Below, one piece after another: positions 11,089 to 25,520 of a DNA stretch of 64,000 bases (positions are counted from its first letter, which is position 1; each line of letters begins with the position of its first letter). Made by a program: the position numbers and the translations under genes. The stretch comes from Auanema rhodensis (lineage: Eukaryota; Nematoda; Chromadorea; Rhabditida; Rhabditidae): assembly GCA_964057225.1 (NCBI GenBank), contig OZ059897.1:5084001-5148000 (forward strand), read 5' to 3'. Under the pieces are notes generated by a model. That model was not told where the DNA came from. It ran no database searches and worked only from the letters and a program-made list of their open reading frames with translations.

Positions 11089-14000
11089 AGTCATGGTTAC
11101 CATGCACCAATATCAATAAAAATTTGTTTTTAGACTAATATGGACATGGGGAATCTAATTTTGAAAACCGCATCTCTTTATCTTTCACGTGAAGCGAGTT
11201 ACATACTAAGCGCACATCACGTGTACATTTAATTAGCATAAATTAAAGTTCACGTAAATTTCAAAGTCATGGTTACCATGAACCAATATCAATAAAAATT
11301 TGTTTTTAGACTAATATGGACATGGGGAATCTAATTTTGAAAACCGCATCTCTTTATCTTTCACGTGAAGTGAGTTACATACCAAGTGCACAGCACGTGT
11401 ACATTTAATTAGCATAAATTAAAGTTCACGTAAATTTCAAAGTCATGGTTACCATGCACTAATATCAATAAAAATTTGTTTTTAGACTAATATGGACATG
11501 GGGAATCTAATTTTGAAAGTCGCATCTCTTTATCTTTCACGTGAAGCAAGTAACATACCAAGTGCACATCACGTGCACATTTAATTAGCATAAATTAAAG
11601 TTCACGTAAATTTCAAAGTCATGGTTACCATGCACCAATATCAATAAAAATTTGTTTTTAGACTAATATGGACATGGGGAATCTAATTTTGAAAACCGCA
11701 TCTCTTTATCTTTCACGTGAAGTGAGTTACATACCAAGTGCACATCACGTGTACATTTAATTAGCATAAATTAAAGTTCACGTAAATTTCAAAGTCATGG
11801 TTACCATGCACCAATATCAATAAAAATTTGTTTTTAGACTAATATGGACATGGGGAATCTAATTTTGAAAACCGCATCTCTTTATCTTTCACGTGAAGTG
11901 AGTTACATACCAAGTGCACATCACGTGTACATTTAATTAGCATAAATTAAAGTTCACGTAAATTTCAAAGTCATGGTTACCATGCACCAATATCAATAAA
12001 AATTTGTTTTTAGACTAATATGGACATGGGGAATCTAATTTTGAAAACCGCATCTCTTTATCTTTCACGTGAAGCGAGTTACATACCAAGTGCACCTCAC
12101 GTGCACATTTAATTAGCATAAATTAAAGTTCACGTAAATTTCAAAGTCATGGTTACCATGCACCAATATCAATAAAAATTTGTTTTTAGACTAATATGGA
12201 CATGGGGAATCTAATTTTAAAAACCGCATCTCTTTATCTTTCACGTGAAGCAAGTTACATACCAAGTGCATAGCACGTGTACATTTAATTAGCATAAATT
12301 AAAGTTCACGTAAATTTCAAAGTCATGGTTACCATGCACCAATATCAATAAAAATTTGTTTTTAGACTAATATGGACATGGGGAATCTAATTTTGAAAAC
12401 CGCATCTCTTTATCTTTCACGTGAAGCGAGTTACATACTAAGCGCACATCACGTGTACATTTAATTAGCATGAATTAAAGTTCACGTAAATTTCAAAGTC
12501 ATGGTTACCATGAACCAATATCAATAAAAATTTGTTTTTAGACTAATATGGACATGGGGAATCTAATTTTGAAAACCGCATCTCTTTATCTTTCACGTGA
12601 AGTGAGTTACATACCAAGTGCACAGCACGTGTACATTTAATTAGCATAAATTAAAGTTCACGTAAATTTCAAAGTCATGGTTACCATGCACTAATATCAA
12701 TAAAAATTTGTTTTTAGACTAATATGGACATGGGGAATCTAATTTTGAAAACCGCATCTCTTTATCTTTCACGTGAAGCAAGTTACATACCAAGTGCACA
12801 TCACGTGCACATTTAATTAGCATAAATTAAAGTTCACGTAAATTTCAAAGTCATGGTTACCATGCACCAATATCAATAAAAATTTGTTTTTAGACTAATA
12901 TGGACATGGGGAATCTAATTTTGAAAACCGCATCTCTTTATCTTTCACGTGAAGTGAGTTACATACCAAGTGCACATCACGTGTACATTTAATTAGCATA
13001 AATTAAAGTTCACGTAAATTTCAAAGTCATGGTTACCATGCACCAATATCAATAAAAATTTGTTTTTAGACTAATATGGACATGGGGAATCTAACTTTGA
13101 AAACCGCATCTCTTTATCTTTCACGTGAAGTGAGTTACATACCAAGTGCACATCACGTGTACATTTAATTAGCATAAATTAAAGTTCACGTAAATTTCAA
13201 AGTCATGGTTACCATGCACCAATATCAATAAAAATTTGTTTTTAGACTAATATGGACATGGGGAATCTAATTTTAAAAACCGCATCTCTTTATCTTTCAC
13301 GTGAAGCAAGTTACATACCAAGTGCATAGCACGTGTACATTTAATTAGCATAAATTAAAGTTCACGTAAATTTCAAAGTCATGGTTACCATGCACCAATA
13401 TCAATAAAAATTTGTTTTTAGACTAATATGGACATGGGGAATCTAATTTTGAAAACCGCATCTCTTTATCTTTCACGTGAAGCGAATTACATACTAAGCG
13501 CACATCACGTGTACATTTAATTAGCATGAATTAAAGTTCACGTAAATTTCAAAGTCATGGTTACCATGAACCAATATCAATAAAAATTTGTTTTTAGACT
13601 AATATGGACATGAGGAATCTAATTTTGAAAACCGCATCTCTTTATCTTTCACGTGAAGTGAGTTACATACCAAGTGCACAGCACGTGTACATTTAATTAG
13701 CATAAATTAAAGTTCACGTAAATTTCAAAGTCATGGTTACCATGCACCAATATCAATAAAAATTTGTTTTTAGACTAATATGGACATGGGGAATCTAATT
13801 TTGAAAACCGCATCTCTTTATCTTTCACGTGAAGTGAGTTACATACCAAGTGCACATCACGTGTACATTTAATTAGCATAAATTAAAGTTCACGTAAATT
13901 TCAAAGTCATGGTTACCATGCACCAATATCAATAAAAATTTGTTTTTAGACTAATATGGACATGGGGAATCTAATTTTGAAAACCGCATCTCTTTATCTT

Positions 14001-14960
14001 TCACGTGAAGCGAGTTACATACCAAGTGCACCTCACGTGCACATTTAATTAGCATAAATTAAAGTTCACGTAAATTTCAAAGTCATGGTTACCATGCACC
14101 AATATCAATAAAAATTTGTTTTTAGACTAATATGGACATGGGGAATCTAATTTTAAAAACCGCATCTCTTTATCTTTCACGTGAAGCAAGTTACATACCA
14201 AGTGCATAGCACGTGTACATTTAATTAGCATAAATTAAAGTTCACGTAAATTTCAAAGTCATGGTTACCATGCACCAATATCAATAAAAATTTGTTTTTA
14301 GACTAATATGGACATGGGGAATCTAATTTTGAAAACCGCATCTCTTTATCTTTCACGTGAAGCGAGTTACATACTAAGCGCACATCACGTGTACATTTAA
14401 TTAGCATGAATTAAAGTTCACGTAAATTTCAAAGTCATGGTTACCATGAACCAATATCAATAAAAATTTGTTTTTAGACTAATATGGACATGGGGAATCT
14501 AATTTTGAAAACCGCATCTCTTTATCTTTCACGTGAAGTGAGTTACATACCAAGTGCACAGCACGTGTACATTTAATTAGCATAAATTAAAGTTCACGTA
14601 AATTTCAAAGTCATGGTTACCATGCACTAATATCAATAAAAATTTGTTTTTAGACTAATATGGACATGGGGAATCTAATTTTGAAAACCGCATCTCTTTA
14701 TCTTTCACGTGAAGCAAGTTACATACCAAGTGCACATCACGTGCACATTTAATTAGCATAAATTAAAGTTCACGTAAATTTCAAAGTCATGGTTACCATG
14801 CACCAATATCAATAAAAATTTGTTTTTAGACTAATATGGACATGGGGAATCTAATTTTGAAAACCGCATCTCTTTATCTTTCACGTGAAGTGAGTTACAT
14901 ACCAAGTGCACATCACGTGTACATTTAATTAGCATAAATTAAAGTTCACGTAAATTTCAA
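11089..14960 (+). repeat. 5/6/7-monomer HOR marked by ACTAAGCGCAC
   Basis: A marker monomer with ACATACTAAGCGCAC occurs at 11201, 12433, 13489 and 14369, giving spacings of 1232, 1056 and 880 bp (7, 6 and 5 monomers). Each is followed by a monomer starting CATGAACCAATATC with CACAGCACGTG. Shared flanking types include CACCTCACGTG near 12095 and 14029, and CATAGCACGTG. The steadily shorter spacing fits loss of one monomer at a time by unequal exchange. A private change at 13485 reads GCGAATTAC. Confidence 0.8.
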
Positions 14961-17900
14961 AGTCATGGTTACCATGCACCAATATCAATAAAAATTTGTT
15001 TTTAGACTAATATGGACATGGGGAATCTAATTTTGAAAACCGCATCTCATTATCTTTCACGTGAAGTGGGTTACATACCAAGTGCACATCACGTGTACAT
15101 TTAATTAGCATAAATTAAAGTTCACGTAAATTTCAAAGTCATGGTTACCATGCACCAATATCAATAAAAAATTGTTTTTAGACTAATATGGACATGGGGA
15201 ATCTAATTTTAAAAACCGCATCTCTCTATCTTTCACGTGAAGCAAGTTACATACCAAGTGCATAGCACGTGTACATTTAATTAGCATAAATTAAAGTTCA
15301 CGTAAATTTCAAAGTCATGGTTACCATGCACCAATATCAATAAAAATTTGTTTTTAGACTAATATGGACATGGGGAATCTAATTGTGAAAACCGCATATC
15401 TTTATCTTTCACGTGAAGCGAGTTACATACCAAGTGCACATCACGTGTACATTTAATTAACATAAATTAAAGTTCACGTAAATTTCAAACTCATGGTTAC
15501 CATGCACCAATATCAATAAAAATTTGTTTTTAGACTAATATGGACATGGGGAATCTAATTTTGAAAACCGCATCTCATTATCTTTCACGTGAAGTGGGTT
15601 ACATACCAAGTGCACATCACGTGTACATTTAATTAGCATAAATTAAAGTTCACGTAAATTTCAAAGTCATGGTTACCATGCACCAATATCAATAAAAAAT
15701 TGTTTTTAGACTAATATGGACATGGGGAATCTAATTTTAAAAACCGCATCTCTTTATCTTTCACGTGAAGCAAGTTACATACCAAGTGCACAGCACGTGT
15801 ACATTTAATTAGCATAAATTAAAGTTCACGTAAATTTCAAAGTCATGGTTACCATGCACCAATATCAATAAAAATTTGTTTTTAGACTAATATGGACATG
15901 GGGAATCTAATTTTAAAAACCGCATCTCTTTATCTTTCACGTGAAGCAAGTTACATACCAAGTGCACATCACGTGTACATTTAATTAGCATAAATTAAAG
16001 TTCACGTAAATTTCAAAGTCATGGTTACCATGCACCAATATCAATAAAAATTTGTTTTTAGACTAATATGGACATGGGGAATCTAATTTTGAAAACCGCA
16101 TCTCTTTATCTTTCACGTGAAGTGGGTTACATACCAAGTGCACATCACGTGTACATTTAATTAGCATAAATTAAAGTTCACGTAAATTTCAAAGTCATGG
16201 TTACCATGCACCAATATCAATAAAAATTTGTTTTTAGACTAATATGGACATGGGGAATCTAATTTTGAAAACCGCATCTCATTATCTTTCACGTGAAGTG
16301 GGTTACATACCAAGTGCACATCACGTGTACATTTAATTAGCATAAATTAAAGTTCACGTAAATTTCAAAGTCATGGTTACCATGCACCAATATCAATAAA
16401 AAATTGTTTTTAGACTAATATGGACATGGGGAATCTAATTTTAAAAACCGCATCTCTTTATCTTTCACGTGAAGCAAGTTACATACCAAGTGCACAGCAC
16501 GTGTACATTTAATTAGCATAAATTAAAGTTCACGTAAATTTCAAAGTCATGGTTACCATGCACCAATATCAATAAAAATTTGTTTTTAGACTAATATGGA
16601 CATGGGGAATCTAATTTTAAAAACCGCATCTCTTTATCTTTCACGTGAAGCAAGTTACATACCAAGTGCACATCACGTGTACATTTAATTAGCATAAATT
16701 AAAGTTCACGTAAATTTCAAAGTCATGGTTACCATGCACCAATATCAATAAAAATTTGTTTTTAGACTAATATGGACATGGGGAATCTAATTTTGAAAAC
16801 CGCATCTCTTTATCTTTCACGTGAAGTGGGTTACATACCAAGTGCACATCACGTGTACATTTAATTAGCATAAATTAAAGTTCACGTAAATTTCAAAGTC
16901 ATGGTTACCATGCACCAATATCAATAAAAATTTGTTTTTAGACTAATATGGACATGGGGAATCTAATTGTGAAAACCGCATATCTGTATCTTTCACGTGA
17001 AGCGAGTTACATACCAAGTGCACATCACGTGTACATTTAATTAACATAAATTAAAGTTCACGTAAATTTCAAACTCATGGTTACCATGCACCAATATCAA
17101 TAAAAATTTGTTTTTAGACTAATATGGACATGGGGAATCTAATTTTGAAAACCGCATCTCATTATCTTTCACGTGAAGTGGGTTACATACCAAGTGCACA
17201 TCACGTGTACATTTAATTAGCATAAATTAAAGTTCACGTAAATTTCAAAGTCATGGTTAACATGCACCAATATCAATAAAAAATTGTTTTTAGACTAATA
17301 TGGACATGGGGAATCTAATTTTAAAAACCGCATCTCTTTATCTTTCACGTGAAGCAAGTTACATACCAAGTGCACATCACGTGTACATTTAATTAGCATA
17401 AATTAAAGTTCACGTAAATTTCAAAGTCATGGTTACCATGCACCAATATCAATAAAAATTTGTTTTTAGACTAATATGGACATGGGGAATCTAATATTGA
17501 AAACCGCATCTCTTTATCTTTCACGTGAAGCAAGTTACATCCCAAGTGCACATCACGTGCACATTTAATTAGCATAAATTAAAGTTCACGTAAATTTCAA
17601 AGTCATGGTTACCATGCACCAATATCAATAAAAATTTGTTTTTAGACTAATATGGACATGGGGAATCTAATTTTGAAAACCGCATCTCTTTATCTTTCAC
17701 GTGAAGCGAGTTACATACCAAGTGCACCTCACGTGCACATTTAATTAGCATAAATTAAAGTTCACGTAAATTTCAAAGTCATGGTTACCATGCACCAATA
17801 TCAATAAAAATTTGTTTTTAGACTAATATGGACATGGGGAATCTAATTTTAAAAACCGCATCTCTTTATCTTTCACGTGAAGCAAGTTACATACCAAGTG

Positions 17901-19536
17901 CATAGCACGTGTACATTTAATTAGCATAAATTAAAGTTCACGTAAATTTCAAAGTCATGGTTACCATGCACCAATATCAATAAAAATTTGTTTTTAGACT
18001 AATATGGACATGGGGAATCTAATTTTGAAAACCGCATCTCTTTATCTTTCACGTGAAGTGAGTTACATACCAAGTGCACAGCACGTGTACATTTAATTAG
18101 CATAAATTAAAGTTCACGTAAATTTCAAAGTCATGGTTACCATGAACCAATATCAATAAAAATTTGTTTTTAGACTAATATGGACATGGGGAATCTAATT
18201 GTGAAAACCGCATATCTTTATCTTTCACGTGAAGCGAGTTACATACCAAGTGCACATCACGTGTACATTTAATTAACATAAATTAAAGTTCACGTAAATT
18301 TCAAACTCATGGTTACCATGCACCAATATCAATAAAAATTTGTTTTTAGACTAATATGGACATGGGGAATCTAATTTTGAAAACCGCATCTCATTATCTT
18401 TCACGTGAAGTGGGTTACATACCAAGTGCACATCACGTGTACATTTAATTAGCATAAATTAAAGTTCACGTAAATTTCAAAGTCATGGTTACCATGCACC
18501 AATATCAATAAAAATTTGTTTTTAGACTAATATGGACATGGGGAATCTAATATTGAAAACCGCATCTCTTTATCTTTCACGTGAAGCAAGTTACATCCCA
18601 AGTGCACATCACGTGCACATTTAATTAGCATAAATTAAAGTTCACGTAAATTTCAAAGTCATGGTTACCATGCACCAATATCAATAAAAATTTGTTTTTA
18701 GACTAATATGGACATGGGGAATCTAATTTTGAAAACCGCATCTCTTTATCTTTCACGTGAAGCGAGTTACATACCAAGTGCACCTCACGTGCACATTTAA
18801 TTAGCATAAATTAAAGTTCACGTAAATTTCAAACTCATGGTTACCATGCACCAATATCAATAAAAATTTGTTTTTAGACTAATATGGACATGGGGAATCT
18901 AATTTTGAAAACCGCATCTCATTATCTTTCACGTGAAGTGGGTTACATACCAAGTGCACATCACGTGTACATTTAATTAGCATAAATTAAAGTTCACGTA
19001 AATTTCAAAGTCATGGTTACCATGCACCAATATCAATAAAAAATTGTTTTTAGACTAATATGGACATGGGGAATCTAATTTTAAAAACCGCATCTCTTTA
19101 TCTTTCACGTGAAGCAAGTTACATACCAAGTGCACAGCACGTGTACATTTAATTAGCATAAATTAAAGTTCACGTAAATTTCAAAGTCATGGTTACCATG
19201 CACCAATATCAATAAAAATTTGTTTTTAGACTAATATGGACATGGGGAATCTAATTTTAAAAACCGCATCTCTTTATCTTTCACGTGAAGCAAGTTACAT
19301 ACCAAGTGCACATCACGTGTACATTTAATTAGCATAAATTAAAGTTCACGTAAATTTCAAAGTCATGGTTACCATGCACCAATATCAATAAAAATTTGTT
19401 TTTAGACTAATATGGACATGGGGAATCTAATTTTGAAAACTGCATCTCTTTATCTTTCACGTGAAGTGGGTTACATACCAAGTGCACATCACGTGTACAT
19501 TTAATTAGCATAAATTAAAGTTAACGTAAATTTCAA
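14961..19536 (+). repeat. Mosaic HOR domain with CTCATTATC, AAAAAATTG and AATTGTG markers
   Basis: CGCATCTCATTATC monomers, always with GTGGGTTAC, occur at 15041, 15569, 16273, 17153, 18385 and 18913 (spacings 3, 4, 5, 7 and 3 monomers). AATTGTGAAAACCGCATATC monomers with TTAACATAAA and CAAACTC lie at 15381, 16965 and 18197 (9 and 7 monomers apart). Many CTCATTATC units are followed by one with AAAAAATTG and TTAAAAACC. A 4-monomer stretch starting near 15489 repeats 704 bp on. The markers are rare or absent outside this domain, although AATTGTG returns at 21.7, 32.1, 61.9 and 63.3 kb. Confidence 0.75.
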
Positions 19537-19712
19537 AGTCATGGTTACCATGCACCAATATCAATAAAAATTTGTTTTTAGACTAATATGGACATGGGGA
19601 ATCTAATTTTGAAAACCGCATCTCTTTATCTTTCACGTGAAGCGAGTTACATACCAAGTGCACATCACGTGTACATTTAATTAGCATAAATTAAAGTTCA
19701 CGTAAATTTCAA

Positions 19713-20416
19713 AGTCATGGTGACCATGCACTAATATCAATAAAAATTTGTTTTTAGACTAATATGGACATGGAGAATCTAATTTTAAAAACCGCATCTC
19801 TTTATCTTTCACGTGAAGCAAGTTACATACCAAGTGCACATCACGTGTACATTTAATTAGCATAAATTAAAGTTCACGTAAATTTTAAAGTCATGGTTAC
19901 CATGCACCAATATCAATAAAAATTTGTTTTTAGACTAATATGGACATGGGGAATCTAATTTTGAAAACCGCATCTCTTTATCTTTCACGTGAAGTGAGTT
20001 ACATACCAAGTGTACATCACGTGCACATTTAATTAGCATAAATTAAAGTTCACGTAAATTTCAAAGTCATGGTTACCATGCACCAATATCAATAAAAATT
20101 TGTTTTTAGACTAATATGGACATGGGGAATCTAATATTGAAAACCGCATCTCTTTATCTTTCACGTGAAGCAAGTTACATACCAAGTGCACATCACGTGT
20201 ACATTTAATTAGCATAAATTAAAGTTCACGTAAATTTCAAAGTCATGGTTACCATGCACCAATATCAATAAAAATTTGTTTTTAGACTAATATGGACATG
20301 GGGAATCTAATTTTGAAAACCGCATCTCTTTATCTTTCACGTGAAGCAAGTTACGAACCAAGTGCACATCACGTGTACATTTAATTAGCATAAATTAAGG
20401 TTCACGTAAATTTCAA
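19713..20416 (+). repeat. 4-monomer duplication, copy 1 (704 bp)
   Basis: Four monomers repeat at offset 704 bp: TGGAGAATC with TTAAAAACC (19771/20475), GTGAG with TGTACATCACGTGCAC, AATATTG with GCAAG, and GTTACGAACC ending TTAAGGTTC. The first 20 or so bases of copy 1 differ (GGTGACCATGCACTAAT), which places the exchange point just inside the first monomer. The AAATTTTAAAG variant occurs in the first unit of both copies. Confidence 0.85.
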
Positions 20417-21120
20417 AGTCATGGTTACCATGCACCAATATCAATAAAAATTTGTTTTTAGACTAATATGGACATGGAGAATCTAATTTTAAAAACCGCA
20501 TCTCTTTATCTTTCACGTGAAGCAAGTTACATACCAAGTGCACATCACGTGTACATTTAATTAGCATAAATTAAAGTTCACGTAAATTTTAAAGTCATGG
20601 TTACCATGCACCAATATCAATAAAAATTTGTTTTTAGACTAATATGGACATGGGGAATCTAATTTTGAAAACCGCATCTCTTTATCTTTCACGTGAAGTG
20701 AGTTACATACCAAGTGTACATCACGTGCACATTTAATTAGCATAAATTAAAGTTCACGTAAATTTCAAAGTCATGGTTACCATGCACCAATATCAATAAA
20801 AATTTGTTTTTAGACTAATATGGACATGGGGAATCTAATATTGAAAACCGCATCTCTTTATCTTTCACGTGAAGCAAGTTACATACCAAGTGCACATCAC
20901 GTGTACATTTAATTAGCATAAATTAAAGTTCACGTAAATTTCAAAGTCATGGTTACCATGCACCAATATCAATAAAAATTTGTTTTTAGACTAATATGGA
21001 CATGGGGAATCTAATTTTGAAAACCGCATCTCTTTATCTTTCACGTGAAGCAAGTTACGAACCAAGTGCACATCACGTGTACATTTAATTAGCATAAATT
21101 AAGGTTCACGTAAATTTCAA
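20417..21120 (+). repeat. 4-monomer duplication, copy 2 (704 bp)
   Basis: This is the direct partner of 19713-20416, with the same four monomer types in the same order and no differences seen by eye after the first 20 bases. It continues into monomers with GCACATGG and CATAGCACGTG, which also follow the same GTTACGAACC/TTAAGGTTC unit at 26577. Confidence 0.85.
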
Positions 21121-21824
21121 AGTCATGGTTACCATGCACCAATATCAATAAAAATTTGTTTTTAGACTAATATGGACATGGGGAATCTAATTTTGAAAAC
21201 CGCATCTCTTTATCTTTCACGTGAAGCGAGTTACATACCAAGTGCACATCACGTGTACATTTAATTAGCATAAATTAAAGTTCACGTAAATTTCAAAGTC
21301 ATGGTTACCATGCACCAATATCAATAAAAATTTGTTTTTAGACTAATATGCACATGGGGAATCTAATTTTAAAAACCGCATCTCTTTATCTTTCACGTGA
21401 AGTGAGTTACATACCAAGTGCACAGCACGTGTACATTTAATTAGCATAAATTAAAGTTCACGTAAATTTCAAAGTCATGGTTACCATGCACCAATATCAA
21501 TAAAAATTTGTTTTTAGACTAATATGGACATGGGGAATCTAATTTTAAAAACCGCATCTCTTTATCTTTCACGTGAAGCAAGTTACATACCAAGTGCATA
21601 GCACGTGTACATTTAATTAGCATAAATTAAAGTTCACGTAAATTTCAAAGTCATGGTTACCATGCACCAATATCAATAAAAATTTGTTTTTAGACTAATA
21701 TGGACATGGGGAATCTAATTGTGAAAACCGCATCTCTTTATCTTTCACGTGAAGCGAGTTACATACCAAGTGCACATCACGTGTACATTTAATTAACATA
21801 AATTAAAGTTCACGTAAATTTCAA

Positions 21825-23584
21825 ACTCATGGTTACCATGCACCAATATCAATAAAAATTTGTTTTTAGACTAATATGGGCATGGGAAATCTAATTTTGA
21901 AAACCGCATCTCTTTATCTTTCACGTGAAGTGGGTTACATACCAAGTGCACATCACGTGTACACTTAATTAGCATAAATTAAAGTTCACGTAAATTTCAA
22001 AGTCATGGTTACCATGCACCAATATCAATAAAAATTTGTTTTTAGACTAATATGGACATGGGGAATCTAATTTTAAAAACCGCATCTCTTTATCTTTCAC
22101 GTGAAGCAAGTTACATACCAAGTGCACAGCACGTGTACATTTAATTAGCATAAATTAAAGTTCACGTAAATTTCAAAGTCATGGTTACCATGCACCAATA
22201 TCAATAAAAATTTGTTTTTAGACTAATATGGACATGGGGAATCTAATTTTGAAAATCGCATCTCTTTATCTTTCACGTGAAGCGAGTTACATACCAAGTG
22301 CACATCACGTGTACATTTAATTAGCATAAATTAAAGTTCACGTAAATTTCAAAGTCATGGTTACCATGCACCAATATCAATAAAAATTTGTTTTTAGACT
22401 AATATGGACATGGGGAATCTAATTTTGAAAACCGCATCTTTTTATCTTTCACGTGAAGTGGGTTACATACCAAGTGCACATCACGTGTACATTTAATTAG
22501 CATAGATTAAAGTTAACGTAAATTTCAAAGTCATGGTTACCATGCACCAATATCAATAAAAATTAGTTTTTAGACTAATATGGACATGGGGAATCTAATT
22601 TTAAAAACCGCATCTCTTTATCTTTCACGTGAAGCAAGTTACATACCAAGTGCACAGCACGTGTACATTTAATTAGCATAAATTAAAGTTCACGTAAATT
22701 TCAAAGTCATGGTTACCATGCACCAATATCAATAAAAATTTGTTTTTAGACTAAAATGGACATGGGGAATCTAATTTTGAAAACCGCATCTCTTTATCTT
22801 TCACGTGAAGCGAGTTACATACCAAGTGCACATCACGTGTACATTTAATTAGCATAAATTAAAGTTCACGTAAATTTCAAAGTCATGGTTACCATGCACC
22901 AATATCAATAAAAATTTGTTTTTAGACTAATATGGACATGGGGAATCTAATTTTGAAAACCCCATCTCTTTATCTTTCACGTGAAGTGAGTTACATACCA
23001 AGTGTACATCACGTGCACATTTAATTAGCATAAATTAAAGTTCACGTAAATTTCAAAGTCATGGTTACCATGCACCAATATCAATAAAAATTTGTTTTTA
23101 GACTAATATGGACATGGGGAATCTAATTTTAAAAACCGCATCTCTTTATCTTTCACGTGAAGCAAGTTACATACCAAGTGCACAGCACGTGTACATTTAA
23201 TTAGCATAAATTAAAGTTCACGTAAATTTCAAAGTCATGGTTACCATGCACCAATATCAATAAAAATTTGTTTTTAGACTAATATGGACATGGGGAATCT
23301 AATATTGAAAACCGCATCTCTTTATCTTTCATGTGAAGCAAGTTACATCCCAAGTGCACATCACGTGTACATTTAATTAGCATAAATTAAAGTTCACGTA
23401 AATTTCAAAGTCATGGTTACCATGCACCAATATCAATAAAAATTTGTTTTTAGACTAATATGGATATGGGGAATCTAATTTTGAAAACCGCATCTCTTTA
23501 TCTTTCACGTGAAGCGAGTTACATACCAAGTGCACATCACGTGTGCATTTAATTAGCATAAATTAAAATTCACGTAAATTTCAA
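21825..23584 (+). repeat. 10-monomer tandem duplication, copy 1 (1760 bp)
   Basis: Markers recur 1760 bp downstream: CTAATATGGGCATGGGAAATC at 21871/23631, GTACACTTAATT, CATAGATTAAAG at 22501/24261, AATTAGTTTTT at 22561/24321 and CTAAAATGG at 22751/24511. The unit ends with GAAAACCCCATC, AATATTG/CATCCCAAG and GGATATGG/GTGTGCATTT monomers. A private CATGTG in place of box 1 lies near 23330. Confidence 0.87.
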
Positions 23585-25520
23585 AGTCATGGTTACCATG
23601 CACCAATATCAATAAAAATTTGTTTTTAGACTAATATGGGCATGGGAAATCTAATTTTGAAAACCGCATCTCTTTATCTTTCACGTGAAGTGGGTTACAT
23701 ACCAAGTGCACATCACGTGTACACTTAATTAGCATAAATTAAAGTTCACGTAAATTTCAAAGTCATGGTTACCATGCACCAATATCAATAAAAATTTGTT
23801 TTTAGACTAATATGGACATGGGGAATCTAATTTTAAAAACCGCATCTCTTTATCTTTCACGTGAAGCAAGTTACATACCAAGTGCACAGCACGTGTACAT
23901 TTAATTAGCATAAATTAAAGTTCACGTAAATTTCAAAGTCATGGTTACCATGCACCAATATCAATAAAAATTTGTTTTTAGACTAATATGGACATGGGGA
24001 ATCTAATTTTGAAAATCGCATCTCTTTATCTTTCACGTGAAGCGAGTTACATACCAAGTGCACATCACGTGTACATTTAATTAGCATAAATTAAAGTTCA
24101 CGTAAATTTCAAAGTCATGGTTACCATGCACCAATATCAATAAAAATTTGTTTTTAGACTAATATGGACATGGGGAATCTAATTTTGAAAACCGCATCTT
24201 TTTATCTTTCACGTGAAGTGGGTTACATACCAAGTGCACATCACGTGTACATTTAATTAGCATAGATTAAAGTTAACGTAAATTTCAAAGTCATGGTTAC
24301 CATGCACCAATATCAATAAAAATTAGTTTTTAGACTAATATGGACATGGGGAATCTAATTTTAAAAACCGCATCTCTTTATCTTTCACGTGAAGCAAGTT
24401 ACATACCAAGTGCACAGCACGTGTACATTTAATTAGCATAAATTAAAGTTCACGTAAATTTCAAAGTCATGGTTACCATGCACCAATATCAATAAAAATT
24501 TGTTTTTAGACTAAAATGGACATGGGGAATCTAATTTTGAAAACCGCATCTCTTTATCTTTCACGTGAAGCGAGTTACATACCAAGTGCACATCACGTGT
24601 ACATTTAATTAGCATAAATTAAAGTTCACGTAAATTTCAAAGTCATGGTTACCATGCACCAATATCAATAAAAATTTGTTTTTAGACTAATATGGACATG
24701 GGGAATCTAATTTTAAAAACCGCATCTCTTTATCTTTCACGTGAAGCAAGTTACATACCAAGTGCACAGTACGTGTACATTTAATTAGCATAAATTAAAG
24801 TTCACGTAAATTTCAAAGTCATGGTTACCATGCACCAATATCAATAAAAATTTGTTTTTAGACTAATATGGACATGGGGAATCTAATTTTGAAAACCCCA
24901 TCTCTTTATCTTTCACGTGAAGTGAGTTACATACCAAGTGTACATCACGTGCACATTTAATTAGCATAAATTAAAGTTCACGTAAATTTCAAAGTCATGG
25001 TTACCATGCACCAATATCAATAAAAATTTGTTTTTAGACTAATATGGACATGGGGAATCTAATTTTAAAAACCGCATCTCTTTATCTTTCACGTGAAGCA
25101 AGTTACATACCAAGTGCACAGCACGTGTACATTTAATTAGCATAAATTAAAGTTCACGTAAATTTCAAAGTCATGGTTACCATGCACCAATATCAATAAA
25201 AATTTGTTTTTAGACTAATATGGACATGGGGAATCTAATATTGAAAACCGCATCTCTTTATCTTTCACGTGAAGCAAGTTACATCCCAAGTGCACATCAC
25301 GTGTACATTTAATTAGCATAAATTAAAGTTCACGTAAATTTCAAAGTCATGGTTACCATGCACCAATATCAATAAAAATTTGTTTTTAGACTAATATGGA
25401 TATGGGGAATCTAATTTTGAAAACCGCATCTCTTTATCTTTCACGTGAAGCGAGTTACATACCAAGTGCACATCACGTGTGCATTTAATTAGCATAAATT
25501 AAAATTCACGTAAATTTCAA
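23585..25520 (+). repeat. 10-monomer duplication, copy 2 (11 monomers)
   Basis: This copy follows copy 1 directly. Up to 24656 the offset is 1760 bp. After the extra monomer at 24657-24832 (TTAAAAACC, CACAGTACGTG) the offset becomes 1936 bp, as shown by the CCCC block at 22960/24896 and AAAATTCACG at 23565/25501. The inserted monomer most resembles neighbouring TTAAAAACC/CACAGCACGTG units. Confidence 0.87.
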
